From: Litoribacter populi | Lineage (GTDB): Bacteria; Bacteroidota; Bacteroidia; Cytophagales; Cyclobacteriaceae | DNA: 64,000 nt | Reading direction: 5' to 3' | NCBI RefSeq assembly: GCF_007483685.1 | Contig: NZ_VMKN01000001.1 | Location: 2,916,442-2,980,441 of the forward strand | In this document: piece after piece, positions 1 to 9,065 of the stretch | Numbering within the stretch: the stretch's first letter is position 1 | How the letters are laid out: each line of letters begins with the position of its first letter | The notes under the pieces: generated by a model | The model's input: the letters and a program-made list of their open reading frames with translations, nothing else | What the model was told of the DNA's origin: nothing | Database searches by the model: none | Position numbers and translations under genes: made by a program

Positions 1-1
1 A

Positions 2-547
2 TCGTGGACACAGGTGGAAACCGGTTCGGCTGTTACCTGGAAATACCCCAGCTGTATATTAAAAGGTGACAATTCTATCGGCGAGTTTTACTCCGTTGCA
101 GTAACCAACAATTATCAGCAAGCCGATACGGGGACCAAAATGATCCACATCGGGAAAAACACCAAATCCAGAATAGTATCCAAAGGGATCTCTGCTGGCC
201 ATTCACAGAATTCCTACCGTGGACAGGTGCAAGTGATGAAACGCGCGCACAACGCCCGTAACTTCTCCCAATGTGATTCCTTATTAATGGGGTCAAAATG
301 TGGAGCCCACACTTTCCCCTATATAGATATCCAAAACTCCACTGCCAAAGTGGAACATGAGGCCACCACTTCCAAAATCGGAGAAGATCAACTGTTTTAT
401 TGCAACCAAAGGGGTATTGCCACTGAGGATGCCGTAGCATTAATCGTAAACGGTTATGCCAAGGAGGTACTCAACCAACTTCCGATGGAGTTTGCCGTGG
501 AGGCACAAAAACTCCTTGCCCTTACTCTAGAAGGAAGTGTCGGATAA
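2..547 (+). CDS. sufB: SufB, Fe-S scaffold subunit (C-terminal part, cut by window edge)
   Basis: Only the last ~181 codons are present; the frame is open from base 2. SufB is the scaffold of the SufBC2D complex, on which Fe-S clusters are assembled in the cytosol. The C-terminal block around [15 protein letters not shown] carries the conserved Cys that receives sulfur, and [18 protein letters not shown] carries the conserved His of the cluster site; both match the family well. sufC follows after 23 bp, so this is the first visible gene of a sufBCDSE operon. The promoter and N-terminus lie outside the window. Confidence 0.95.
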   Translation, partial: SWTQVETGSAVTWKYPSCILKGDNSIGEFYSVAVTNNYQQADTGTKMIHIGKNTKSRIVSKGISAGHSQNSYRGQVQVMKRAHNARNFSQCDSLLMGSKCGAHTFPYIDIQNSTAKVEHEATTSKIGEDQLFYCNQRGIATEDAVALIVNGYAKEVLNQLPMEFAVEAQKLLALTLEGSVG

Positions 548-570
548 AATCTAAAAATTGAATTACTATT

Positions 571-1332
571 ATGCTATCTATAAAAAACTTACACGCATCA
601 ATTGAAGGAACTCCTATCCTTAAAGGTATAAATCTTGAAGTTAAAGCCGGTGAAGTCCATGCGATCATGGGACCAAATGGGTCCGGCAAATCAACCTTAG
701 CATCCGTGTTGGCTGGGAGAGAAGAATATGAAGTAACTCAAGGCGAAGTGACTTTTAAAAGCAAAGATCTTTTGGACTTAAGTCCAGAGGACCGAGCCAG
801 AGAAGGTGTATTTTTGGCATTCCAGTACCCGGTGGAAATTCCAGGTGTATCCTCTACCAATTTCCTAAGAACAGCTGTAAATCAGGTGAGGGAATATAGA
901 GGCCAAGATCCTTTGGATGCCGTAAAATTCCTTACGTTAATTAAGGAAAAAATGAAACTGGTAGAGATAGATCAAAAGCTACTCAGCAGGTCATTGAATG
1001 AAGGTTTTTCCGGGGGAGAAAAGAAAAGAAATGAAATCTTCCAAATGGCCATGCTAGAGCCTACCCTATCCATTTTGGATGAAACGGATTCAGGGCTTGA
1101 TATTGATGCATTGAGAATTGTTTCTAACGGTGTCAACCAATTGAAATCTGATGACAAAGCCACTATCGTGGTAACCCACTATCAAAGATTGCTGGATTAT
1201 ATCATTCCCGATTTTGTCCATGTATTATACAATGGAAAAATCGTAAAATCAGGCACCAAGGAATTGGCTTTGGAGCTTGAGGAAAAAGGATATGATTGGA
1301 TCAAAGAGGAAGCGGACAAAGCTACTGTCTAA
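571..1332 (+). CDS. sufC: SufC, ATPase of the SUF Fe-S assembly complex
   Basis: 253 aa, the usual SufC length. It is an ABC-type ATPase that drives conformational change in SufBC2D rather than transport. Walker A GPNGSGKST is at residues 34-42. The signature FSGGEKKRNE (about 146-155) and Walker B LSILDETDSGLD follow; the KKRNE and DSGLD variants are typical of SufC rather than transporter ATPases. No membrane partner is encoded nearby, in line with that role. It lies between sufB and sufD in the same direction. Confidence 0.97.
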   Translation: MLSIKNLHASIEGTPILKGINLEVKAGEVHAIMGPNGSGKSTLASVLAGREEYEVTQGEVTFKSKDLLDLSPEDRAREGVFLAFQYPVEIPGVSSTNFLRTAVNQVREYRGQDPLDAVKFLTLIKEKMKLVEIDQKLLSRSLNEGFSGGEKKRNEIFQMAMLEPTLSILDETDSGLDIDALRIVSNGVNQLKSDDKATIVVTHYQRLLDYIIPDFVHVLYNGKIVKSGTKELALELEEKGYDWIKEEADKATV

Positions 1333-1361
1333 TCCAAATTAACCAACCAGACAATTACACA

Positions 1362-2615
1362 ATGACTACAATCACAAAGGATAATATTATTGACAGCCTT
1401 CTATCTTCGGTTCAACCGAATGGTAACAGCGAGGCTGTGCAGATTATTCGTGACAATGGTTTTCCGACCAATAAGCACGAAGAATATAAATTTACAAATA
1501 TCACCAAACGGATCGAAAATAAGATCCAGGCCTTTCAGCAGGCAAAGCCTTTCTATCTAACCGAAGAGGATGTTACCAATGCCATCATCAAAAATTTGGA
1601 TGCAGACGTGTTGGTTTTCAACAACGGGCAATTCTCAAGCGAGCTTAGCCGTATTGGAGAAGGATATAGCGTGTCTACAATCGGTTCTGGGGAAAGTCCT
1701 TTTACTATAAAGGATCTTTATGGAGACAGTTATTTGGCATTGAACAATGCAAGTTTTGAAAATGGCATTTATATCCAAATTCCTAAAAACAAAGTACTCG
1801 ACAAACCTGTTTTAATACTCAATCTAGTAAAAGCTAATGAGGGCCAGCTTATTACTCCAAAAATCTGGATTGATTGTGCTGAAAATACTGAAGCTGTTTT
1901 TATCGACCAGGCGGTTAGCCAGGATGAAGAAACCTATTTCCTAAACGGAAGTGTGGAAATCAGAACGGCGGCAAATTCTCACATACATTATTATAGAGTA
2001 CAAATTCAGAACAGCGAGGCCTTAGAAGTGAACAATCTGTTGACTGATATCCATAGAGACTCAACATTCACTTCGTTTTTACTATCGCTGGAAGGCGATA
2101 TGATCCGAAACAATGTGACCTTGAATCTACTGGACACCGGTTGTGAAGGTAATATGTATGGCCTATATCTCCTAGGGGGCAAAACCCATGTGGATAATCA
2201 CACAAATGTAGACCATACCAAACCTCATTGTGAGTCCAATGAACTTTATAAAGGTGTTCTAACAGACAAGTCCAGAGGAGTTTTCAACGGTAAGATTTTT
2301 GTGCGTGAGGACGCCCAAAAAACTAATGCTTTCCAACAAAACAATAACATCCTTCTTTCCGATGAGGCAACCATTAACACCAAACCTCAGCTTGAGATTT
2401 GGGCTGATGATGTGAAGTGTTCTCACGGTTGTACTACAGGTCAACTTGACGAAGAAGCCTTGTTTTATCTACAAGCTAGAGGAATCGACAAAGATCAAGG
2501 TAAAGCATTGCTATTGTATGCTTTTGCTGGTGATGTAATCGAGCATGTCAAAATTGAAGCTTTCAAAGAGTATTGTATTGACTTAGTTCAGAAAAAGTTA
2601 GGTACAAACTTCTAA
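1362..2615 (+). CDS. sufD: SufD, Fe-S assembly scaffold partner
   Basis: 417 aa from ATG 1362. The frame is open further upstream into sufC, but that extension (MDQRGSGQ...) reads sufC DNA out of frame and is rejected. SufD is the SufB paralogue that completes the SufBC2D complex and is linked to iron entry. The C-terminal motif CSHGCTTGQLDEEALFYLQARGI contains the conserved His of SufD. The N-terminal half has the low conservation normal for SufD. The gap to sufC is 29 bp and to sufS 11 bp, so co-transcription is likely. Confidence 0.95.
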   Translation: MTTITKDNIIDSLLSSVQPNGNSEAVQIIRDNGFPTNKHEEYKFTNITKRIENKIQAFQQAKPFYLTEEDVTNAIIKNLDADVLVFNNGQFSSELSRIGEGYSVSTIGSGESPFTIKDLYGDSYLALNNASFENGIYIQIPKNKVLDKPVLILNLVKANEGQLITPKIWIDCAENTEAVFIDQAVSQDEETYFLNGSVEIRTAANSHIHYYRVQIQNSEALEVNNLLTDIHRDSTFTSFLLSLEGDMIRNNVTLNLLDTGCEGNMYGLYLLGGKTHVDNHTNVDHTKPHCESNELYKGVLTDKSRGVFNGKIFVREDAQKTNAFQQNNNILLSDEATINTKPQLEIWADDVKCSHGCTTGQLDEEALFYLQARGIDKDQGKALLLYAFAGDVIEHVKIEAFKEYCIDLVQKKLGTNF

Positions 2616-2626
2616 GAGGCTAATTT

Positions 2627-3850
2627 ATGAGCATAAATATTCAAGACATCAGGGCTGCTTTTCCGATACTTCATCAAGAGGTAAATGGGAAGCCTTTGGT
2701 GTATTTAGACAATGCTGCCACGACCCAGAAACCGCTTTCTGTGATTGAGGCGCTTGACTATTATTATAAAACAGATAACTCCAATATTCACCGGGGAGCC
2801 CATACCCTTGCGGATCGAGCAACCAAAAAGTATGAAAATACTCGGAAGCTTATCCAAGAGTTTATAGGTGCCAAGGAAGTTGAGGAAGTAATTTTCACGA
2901 AGGGAACGACTGAAGCTATCAACCTGGTGGCCTCATCCTTTGGGAGAAAATTTGTGAAAGAAGGGGATGAAATTATTATCTCTACCCTAGAGCATCACTC
3001 TAATATAGTACCCTGGCAATTGCTTTGCGAAGCCGCCGGTGCCAAACTTAGAGTAATTCCAATTAACGATAAAGGAGAAATCATCTTTCATGAATTTGAA
3101 AAGCTCCTTTCTTCTAAAACCAAACTAGTTTCCATCGTTCATGTCAGCAATGCATTAGGAACTATCAACCCTGTTGAAGAAATCATCGAGAAAGCGCATA
3201 GCGTCGGGGCGAAAGTCCTACTTGATGGGGCACAATCTTCTTCGCATTTGACAATTGATGTTCAAAAATTGGATTGTGACTTCTTTGCATTTTCAGCTCA
3301 TAAAATCTACGGACCGACTGGACTAGGGGTGCTGTATGGGAAAAGAGAAGTATTGGAAGCAATGCCCCCTTATCAAGGCGGTGGTGAAATGATCAAAGAA
3401 GTGACTTTCGCAAAAACCACTTTTAATGATATCCCTTTCAAATTTGAGGCTGGCACTCCGAATATCGGTGATGTAATCGCTTTTGAAAAGGCGTTGGAAT
3501 TTGTAAACTCCATTGGCAAAAAGCAGATTGTAGATCACGAAAATGAGCTCCTCTCCTACGCCACCGAGAAGCTTACCTCCATTAAAGGCTTTATTCCTTA
3601 TGGAACCGCCGAAAACAAAGTAAGTGTACTTTCTTTCCTGATTAAGGGCATGCACCCTTTTGATGTGGGCATGATGCTGGATGCTGGCGGAATTGCCGTT
3701 AGGACAGGGCACCACTGCACTCAGCCCTTGATGGAGAGATTCCAAATCGAGGGAACTGTTAGAGCTTCCTTCTCTGTTTACAACACATTAGAAGAAGTGG
3801 ACAGGCTCTATGAAAGTGTGAGCAAGATTGCCAAACTAAAGAACAAATGA
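2627..3850 (+). CDS. sufS: SufS, cysteine desulfurase
   Basis: 407 aa, class V aminotransferase fold. It removes sulfur from L-cysteine as an enzyme-bound persulfide that is handed to SufE. The PLP lysine is K226 in FSAHKIYGPTGLG, and the persulfide cysteine is C364 in RTGHHCTQPL; this arrangement is typical of group II (SufS) desulfurases. The LDNAATTQKP and EHHSNIVPWQ blocks are also present. The stop overlaps the sufE start as ATGA, so translational coupling with the sulfur acceptor is likely. Confidence 0.97.
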   Translation: MSINIQDIRAAFPILHQEVNGKPLVYLDNAATTQKPLSVIEALDYYYKTDNSNIHRGAHTLADRATKKYENTRKLIQEFIGAKEVEEVIFTKGTTEAINLVASSFGRKFVKEGDEIIISTLEHHSNIVPWQLLCEAAGAKLRVIPINDKGEIIFHEFEKLLSSKTKLVSIVHVSNALGTINPVEEIIEKAHSVGAKVLLDGAQSSSHLTIDVQKLDCDFFAFSAHKIYGPTGLGVLYGKREVLEAMPPYQGGGEMIKEVTFAKTTFNDIPFKFEAGTPNIGDVIAFEKALEFVNSIGKKQIVDHENELLSYATEKLTSIKGFIPYGTAENKVSVLSFLIKGMHPFDVGMMLDAGGIAVRTGHHCTQPLMERFQIEGTVRASFSVYNTLEEVDRLYESVSKIAKLKNK

Positions 3851-4281
3851 CAGATATCAATAAGGTACAGGACGAGATCATTGAAGAATTTGCGATTCTA
3901 GGTGATGATAGAGAATCTACCATATTTTATATAATGGAGTTGGGCAACCAGCTTGGTGATTTTCCTGAGGAGGAAAAAACCGATGATAATATCATCAAGG
4001 GGTGCCAATCCAAGGTTTGGTTGATAACTACTACAGAAGATGATAAGGTGGTATTCCACGCTGACAGCAATACCGATATAACTAAAGGACTCATCAGCCT
4101 CTTAATTCGGGTAATGTCAGATAGGACACCCAAAGAAATCATCAATTCAGACCTTTACTTTATCGAAAAGATTGGCATGGGAGGTATCATAGGCTCCCAA
4201 AGGTCAAACGGTCTGGCAGCCATGATTAAACAGATGAAATTTTACGCAATAGCTTACCAGTCTAAGATGAACGCTATATGA
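3847..4281 (+). CDS. sufE: SufE, sulfur acceptor for SufS
   Basis: 144 aa. SufE takes persulfide sulfur from SufS and passes it to SufB. The active cysteine is C53 in the segment IIKGCQSKVW, which matches the family loop. Both ends overlap neighbours by 4 bp (sufS upstream, the DUF59 gene downstream), so three products of this operon are probably made in a coupled way. Length and motif are ordinary for the family. Confidence 0.95.
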   Translation: MTDINKVQDEIIEEFAILGDDRESTIFYIMELGNQLGDFPEEEKTDDNIIKGCQSKVWLITTTEDDKVVFHADSNTDITKGLISLLIRVMSDRTPKEIINSDLYFIEKIGMGGIIGSQRSNGLAAMIKQMKFYAIAYQSKMNAI

Positions 4282-4619
4282 GCCAAGAAGCAGAAAACAA
4301 AACCCAGCTGGAAATTCCTGAATTAAAGGAAAAAGTAGTCGAAGCCATCAAGTTGGTATATGACCCAGAAATCCCAGTGGACGTTTATGAGTTGGGTTTG
4401 ATTTATGAAATCAGTGCCTATCCGGTCAACAATGTATATGTATTGATGACCTTGACTTCTCCCAACTGTCCCGCTGCCGAATTTATTCCTTCGGAGGTCA
4501 AATCAAAAATTCAGCAAATCCAAGGAGTGAACAATGTAGAGGTAGAACTCACCTTTGATCCCCCCTACTCTCAGGACATGATGTCCGAGGCAGCAAAATT
4601 AGAATTAGGTTTTTTATAA
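4278..4619 (+). CDS. DUF59/MIP18-family SUF-associated protein (SufT-like)
   Basis: 113 aa, a single MIP18/DUF59 domain (residues about 12-105), with the typical VYDPEIPVDVYELGLIYEI opening and TLTSPNCPAAEFIPSEV containing the conserved Cys. Related proteins (SufT, PaaD-like) help Fe-S cluster maturation or delivery. Its place in the operon, overlapping sufE by 4 bp, supports that role. Whether it is strictly orthologous to SufT cannot be judged by eye, so no symbol is given. Confidence 0.9.
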   Translation: MSQEAENKTQLEIPELKEKVVEAIKLVYDPEIPVDVYELGLIYEISAYPVNNVYVLMTLTSPNCPAAEFIPSEVKSKIQQIQGVNNVEVELTFDPPYSQDMMSEAAKLELGFL

Positions 4620-4633
4620 AAATAGATAATAAA

Positions 4634-5050
4634 ATGTATCCAGAAGAATTAGTAGCACCAATGAGATCTGAATTGACTGACGTTGGTTTTCAGGAATTCA
4701 GAACTGCCGATGATGTGGACAATCACTTAAAAAGCCATAAAGGCACGACCTTTATCGTAATCAACTCTGTGTGCGGTTGTGCTGCGGGAGCGGCCAGACC
4801 GGGTGTAAAAAGCGCATTGCAGAAGTCGTCTAAAAAACCAAGCACTTTGGCAACGGTATTTGCCGGCAACGACACCGAGGCTGTGCAAAAGGTAAGAGAA
4901 TACACTCTTCCATACCCTCCTTCTTCGCCTGCTATGGCACTTTTCAAGGACGGTGAATTAGTTCACTTCTTAGAAAGACATCATATTGAAGGCCGCAACG
5001 CCCAGATCATTGGGGACCACTTGGTGGAGGTATTTGAGCATTATTGCTAA
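4634..5050 (+). CDS. BrxA/BrxB-family bacilliredoxin (YphP/YqiW family)
   Basis: 138 aa. The motif NSVCGCAAGAARPG places a CGC redox pair at residues 47-49, the hallmark of bacilliredoxins, which remove thiol adducts from proteins in Firmicutes that use bacillithiol. Some Bacteroidota encode both this family and bacillithiol genes, but none of the latter are in this window, so the partner thiol is unknown. It lies 14 bp after the DUF59 gene and before a strong terminator, so it is the last gene of the SUF operon. Confidence 0.9.
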   Translation: MYPEELVAPMRSELTDVGFQEFRTADDVDNHLKSHKGTTFIVINSVCGCAAGAARPGVKSALQKSSKKPSTLATVFAGNDTEAVQKVREYTLPYPPSSPAMALFKDGELVHFLERHHIEGRNAQIIGDHLVEVFEHYC

Positions 5051-5056
5051 GAAAAA

Positions 5057-5080
5057 AGAAGCCCGCTTGGGCTTTTTTTT
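5057..5080 (+). terminator. Rho-independent terminator of the SUF operon
   Basis: The stem AAGCCC (5059-5064) pairs with GGGCTT (5069-5074) around a GCTT loop and runs directly into eight T. It lies a few bases after the bacilliredoxin stop. The 270 bp from here to gltA are AT-rich, hold no gene I can support, and must contain the gltA promoter, for which I see no clean match. Confidence 0.85.
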
Positions 5081-5349
5081 GCTAAATACCTATAGGCATT
5101 AAAAAACCTTTGAAGCAGAATTTTGTTTTGGATTGGTTGAGTTCCTTCACATAAAGATGCAGGCCTCACCAAAACGTTTAAAGAGAAAAAGGTAATTAGG
5201 TAAAAGTAAGCAATAAAAAATCACGGCTTTCATCACAAAATGCACCTGTAGAAATAATTTATCGTGTATTTTATGCCCAATTTTATTAACTTAATGCCAG
5301 AATTTTGAATTATTCTTTAGAATTTAACTACATATAAAATACAAACTTT

Positions 5350-6636
5350 ATGTCTGAATTTGCTAAGTTATCCTTTGATGGAAAAGATTATTCGCTTCCT
5401 GTAGTCGAAGGTACTGAAAATGAGAAGGCAGTAAATATTGCCAAGTTGAGAGGTGAATCTGGGCTGATCACAATAGACCCAGGGTACAAAAACACAGGAT
5501 CAACAAAAAGTGCCATCACATTTTTGGATGGTGAGCAAGGTATCCTTAGATACAGAGGCTATAGAATAGAAGATTTGGCCGAAAAGTCGACCTTCTTAGA
5601 AGTAGCTTACCTACTTATCTATGGAGAACTTCCTAACCAATCAGAATACGATAAATTCAGCAGAGAAGTTACTACTCATACCCTTGTACACGAGGACATC
5701 AAGAAGATTTTGGATGGTTTCCCTTCCAATGCACACCCAATGGGGGTACTTTCATCTATGATCTGTTCCCTTACAGCATTTTACCCTAATTCCCTAGATC
5801 CAAACAGATCTACTGAAGAAGTAAACCTAAGCATTGTCAGACTTTTGGCTAAAATGCCAACGTTTGCCGCTTGGGCATATAAAAATGAGGTAGGCCATCC
5901 AGTAAACTATCCTGACAACAGCTTGGACTATTGCTCCAACTTCTTGAAAATGATGTTTGCCCTACCAGCGGAGAATTACGATGTGGATCCAGTGGTTGCA
6001 AAAGCACTAGACCAATTGTTGATCCTTCATGCTGATCACGAGCAAAACTGCTCTACGTCAACTGTTAGAATCGTTGGCTCTTCTCACGCTAGCCTATACG
6101 CATCCATTTCAGCTGGTATCAATGCCCTTTGGGGACCATTGCACGGTGGTGCCAACCAGTCTGTAATCGAAATGCTAGAGGCTATTAAAGCTGACGGTGG
6201 AGATACTAAGAAGTTTTTGGACAAAGCTAAAGACAAGAATGATCCATTTAGATTGATGGGCTTTGGTCACAGAGTTTACAAAAACTTTGATCCTAGAGCT
6301 AAAATCATCAAGAAAGCTGCAGATGACGTATTGGCTAAGCTAGGTGTAAACGATCCTGTATTGGACATTGCTAAGGAGCTTGAAGAGGCTGCCTTGAATG
6401 ACCAGTACTTCGTAGACAGAAAACTATATCCAAATGTTGACTTCTACTCTGGTATCATCTACAGAGCGCTAGGCATCCCTACAGATATGTTTACCGTTAT
6501 GTTCGCTCTTGGTAGACTTCCAGGCTGGATTGCTCAGTGGAAGGAAATGAGAGAAAACAACGAACCTATCGGCAGACCAAGACAGATTTATACTGGTGCT
6601 AACGAAAGAGATTACGTTTCCATCAACAAAAGATAA
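5350..6636 (+). CDS. gltA: Citrate synthase
   Basis: 428 aa, type II bacterial length. It condenses acetyl-CoA and oxaloacetate to citrate, the entry step of the TCA cycle. The catalytic histidines lie in GINALWGPLHGGANQSV and in MGFGHRVYKNFDPRA; the catalytic Asp lies in the C-terminal VDFYSGIIYRALGIP block. It is monocistronic, with its own terminator and a 270-bp upstream gap. Nothing is unusual in the protein. Confidence 0.97.
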   Translation: MSEFAKLSFDGKDYSLPVVEGTENEKAVNIAKLRGESGLITIDPGYKNTGSTKSAITFLDGEQGILRYRGYRIEDLAEKSTFLEVAYLLIYGELPNQSEYDKFSREVTTHTLVHEDIKKILDGFPSNAHPMGVLSSMICSLTAFYPNSLDPNRSTEEVNLSIVRLLAKMPTFAAWAYKNEVGHPVNYPDNSLDYCSNFLKMMFALPAENYDVDPVVAKALDQLLILHADHEQNCSTSTVRIVGSSHASLYASISAGINALWGPLHGGANQSVIEMLEAIKADGGDTKKFLDKAKDKNDPFRLMGFGHRVYKNFDPRAKIIKKAADDVLAKLGVNDPVLDIAKELEEAALNDQYFVDRKLYPNVDFYSGIIYRALGIPTDMFTVMFALGRLPGWIAQWKEMRENNEPIGRPRQIYTGANERDYVSINKR

Positions 6637-6658
6637 GACCCGTTTTTATTTTGCTTAA

Positions 6659-6690
6659 AAGGCTGCCATAAATGGTGGTCTTTTTTTTTT
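6659..6690 (+). terminator. Terminator after gltA
   Basis: GGCTGCCA (6661-6668) pairs through several G-T wobbles with TGGTGGTC (6673-6680), with a TAAA loop, followed by a run of ten T. It is clear for the + strand. Confidence 0.75.
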
Positions 6691-6778
6691 GCTTTAACAA
6701 AAATTATCCGGCTATCTAGAAATTTTTCTCACATTTTAGATTAGTTTTGGAAACCGAAACAACACAATCAAGTTTACC

Positions 6779-7039
6779 ATGGAGATCAACAATTTAGAAG
6801 AGGCAGTAGCCTTAACCAAAAGATTCAGCAGCAAACCGGATAACGAAGACTTACTGAAGCTATACGGGCTGTATAAGCAAGCCACAGAAGGTGACAACAC
6901 CACCGAAAGGCCTGGAGGCTTTGACTTTAAGGCAGCCGCAAAGTATAATGCTTGGGAAAAGCTTAAAGGCACATCAAAGGAGGAGGCCGAGCAGAAGTAT
7001 ATTGCCTTGGTGAAATCCCTTTCACAAAATCATCTATAA
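6779..7039 (+). CDS. Acyl-CoA-binding protein (ACBP family)
   Basis: 86 aa, one four-helix ACBP domain. The family core is visible: KLYGLYKQATEGDN, then a GGFDFKAAAKYNAW segment and LKGTSKEEAEQKYIALV, with the aromatic and lysine residues that hold the acyl-CoA. It probably buffers long-chain acyl-CoA in the cytosol. ACBP is widespread in eukaryotes and patchy in bacteria. A -7-like TAGTTTTG at 6742-6749 suggests its own promoter, and GAGGCGG/CCGCCTC (7044-7050 and 7059-7065) forms a hairpin just after the stop without a strong T run. Confidence 0.92.
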   Translation: MEINNLEEAVALTKRFSSKPDNEDLLKLYGLYKQATEGDNTTERPGGFDFKAAAKYNAWEKLKGTSKEEAEQKYIALVKSLSQNHL

Positions 7040-7130
7040 ATGGGAGGCGGAAATAAAGCCGCCTCTCAAAATATTCCCCTATAATTTTACACTTTTTAAC
7101 ATCAAAATTTTACCAATCTTTCATCCCAGC

Positions 7131-7161
7131 TTGGTAATTCAAATTATTTCTCCTACCTTTG
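7131..7161 (+). promoter_or_regulatory. Bacteroidota-type promoter of the DEAD-box helicase gene
   Basis: TTG at 7131-7133 and TACCTTTG at 7154-7161 match the Bacteroidota -33 and -7 consensus (TTG, TAnnTTTG) with a 20-bp spacer. Transcription would begin near 7168, giving a leader of about 100 nt before the preferred start codon. Confidence 0.7.
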
Positions 7162-7270
7162 CACCCGAATTAAAATTAATCATTTTTCTAAGCCGTGGGT
7201 TTCCTTACTGTCTGTCGCTGTGTATGGGATACTTCTGGAAATCATGGCAAAGAGAAGTAAGGAAAAAATC

Positions 7271-8983
7271 ATGGAAAAAGAATTATTATTCTCAGACCTT
7301 GGGATTTCAGCCGAAATCTTAAGGGCAGTGGAAGATATGGGCTATACCCATCCGTCCACAATTCAAGCACAATCAATCCCTTTCTTGCTAGAAGGCAAAG
7401 ATGTAATCGGCCAGGCCCAAACTGGGACAGGTAAGACTGCAGCTTTTGGGATTCCGATTATTGATCAAGTTGATCCATCTTTGAACAAACCTCAGGCGTT
7501 GATCCTTTGTCCAACAAGGGAACTTGCCGTACAGGTAGAAGGTGAAATTGTAAAATTAGCAAAGCACAAAAAAGGTGTCTCCAGTACTTGTATTTATGGA
7601 GGCGAGCAAATTGACAGACAAATCAGAAGCCTTAAAAAGGGTGTACAGATTGTTGTAGGTACTCCAGGACGTATCATGGATCACATGAACAGAAGGACTT
7701 TGAACCTTGACAATGTGGGTATCATCATTTTGGATGAGGCAGATGAAATGTTGGATATGGGCTTTAGAGATGACATTGAGACTATATTGAGCTCAATGCC
7801 GGAAGAAAGACAGACTGTATTCTTTTCTGCAACAATGGCCAAGCCTATCTTAGACCTTACTAGAAAATATCAGCATAACCCTGAGATCGTAAAGGTATTA
7901 AGAAAAGAATTGACTGTTGAGAACATCGCGCAACATTACTACGAAGTTAAGCCTTCATTGAAGATGGAGTTGATGACCAGGTTGATGAACATCAACCAAT
8001 ATACATTGAGCGTAGTATTCTGTAACACTAAAAGAGCTACAGATGAGGTGACTGAAGGTTTGATTGCTAGAGGCATCCAAGCAGAGGCTCTTCATGGAGA
8101 TCTTTCCCAAGCACAGCGTACCAAAGTGATGAACAAGTTCCGAAAAGGACATTGTACTGTCTTGGTAGCTACTGATGTGGCTGCAAGAGGTATAGATGTA
8201 GACAATGTGGAGGCAGTATTTAACTACGATCTTCCATTGGACGAGGAGAATTACGTTCACAGAATCGGAAGAACTGGTAGAGCGGGTAAGTCCGGTACTG
8301 CCATTAACTTTATAACTGGAAGAAAAGATGGTTTTAGATTGAGAGATCTTGAAAAATTCATCAAAACATCTATCCAGAAAATGACTCCCCCTTCAGCTGA
8401 CGAGTTGGTTGAATTGAAAAAAGACCAATTAGTGAAAGATGTTTATAGACAACTTTCCATCGAGGAAGATACCCAGTTTTTCGAAGCTACTATCGGCCAG
8501 ATGTTGACTGAAGGCTTAAGCCTTGAGCAGATTACAATTGGTTTGATGAAACTTCAACTTGGCGGTGCCTTGAAAGAAGTTGCAGAATTCAACTTTGAGT
8601 TGGATCTAAGCAGACCATCCAGAGATAGAGACAGAGGCGATAGAGGTGACCGTGGTGACAGAGGCGCAAGACGTGGAGTACGCAGTGAAAGAACTGAAAG
8701 AGGTGCAGGTGCACGTCGTTCTAAGGAAAAAGGACCAAGAGACGCCAACATGGCCAGATTGTTCCTTAACCTTGGTAAAAAAGACAGAATCAGACCGAAT
8801 GACATTGTAGGTGCTATTGCCGGCGAGACCGGAGTACCAGGCAGAAGCATTGGTGGAATCGATATTTTCGACAACTTCTCTTTCGTGGACGTTCCTACTA
8901 AGGATGCCAAGCACGTCATTGACGTCATGAATTCTAACACCATTAAAGGTAAACCCGTAAATATTGAGCTTTCAAAAGGTTGA
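7271..8983 (+). CDS. DEAD-box RNA helicase with C-terminal DbpA-type RNA-binding domain
   Basis: 570 aa from ATG 7271, chosen because the next codons (MEKELLFSDLG) look like a normal helicase N-terminus and AAGGA lies 8 bp upstream; in-frame ATGs at 7220 and 7244 would add 17 or 9 residues. In order: Q-motif region, Walker A QAQTGTGKT, PTRELA, DEAD (ILDEADEMLDMGF), SAT (FSATM), HRIGRTGRAG, then a basic RGD-rich linker (about 8620-8720 on DNA) and a DbpA RNA-binding domain (MARLFLNLGKK...). This plan is that of CsdA/DeaD or DbpA enzymes acting in ribosome assembly or cold adaptation; I cannot decide which. Confidence 0.93.
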   Translation: MEKELLFSDLGISAEILRAVEDMGYTHPSTIQAQSIPFLLEGKDVIGQAQTGTGKTAAFGIPIIDQVDPSLNKPQALILCPTRELAVQVEGEIVKLAKHKKGVSSTCIYGGEQIDRQIRSLKKGVQIVVGTPGRIMDHMNRRTLNLDNVGIIILDEADEMLDMGFRDDIETILSSMPEERQTVFFSATMAKPILDLTRKYQHNPEIVKVLRKELTVENIAQHYYEVKPSLKMELMTRLMNINQYTLSVVFCNTKRATDEVTEGLIARGIQAEALHGDLSQAQRTKVMNKFRKGHCTVLVATDVAARGIDVDNVEAVFNYDLPLDEENYVHRIGRTGRAGKSGTAINFITGRKDGFRLRDLEKFIKTSIQKMTPPSADELVELKKDQLVKDVYRQLSIEEDTQFFEATIGQMLTEGLSLEQITIGLMKLQLGGALKEVAEFNFELDLSRPSRDRDRGDRGDRGDRGARRGVRSERTERGAGARRSKEKGPRDANMARLFLNLGKKDRIRPNDIVGAIAGETGVPGRSIGGIDIFDNFSFVDVPTKDAKHVIDVMNSNTIKGKPVNIELSKG

Positions 8984-9010
8984 TTAGTTTATAAAGGTTA
9001 ATGTTAAAAG

Positions 9011-9040
9011 AAAGGCGCCATCAAGTTGATGGCGCTTTTT
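9011..9040 (+). terminator. Terminator after the helicase gene
   Basis: A perfect 9-bp stem, GCGCCATCA (9015-9023) with TGATGGCGC (9027-9035), and a 3-base loop, followed by five T. It separates the helicase from the convergent protease gene. Confidence 0.85.
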
Positions 9041-9065
9041 CTATTAATAACTGTTTCACTTTTTA

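Noticed and set aside
1296-1361. N-terminal extension of SufD
   Set aside because: It reads sufC DNA in another frame; the residues do not look like SufD.
7131-7322. 63-codon frame upstream of the helicase
   Set aside because: It lies over the promoter and the first helicase codons and is not protein-like.
8554-8943. Antisense frames over the RGD-rich part of the helicase
   Set aside because: They mirror a repetitive basic linker and have no support.
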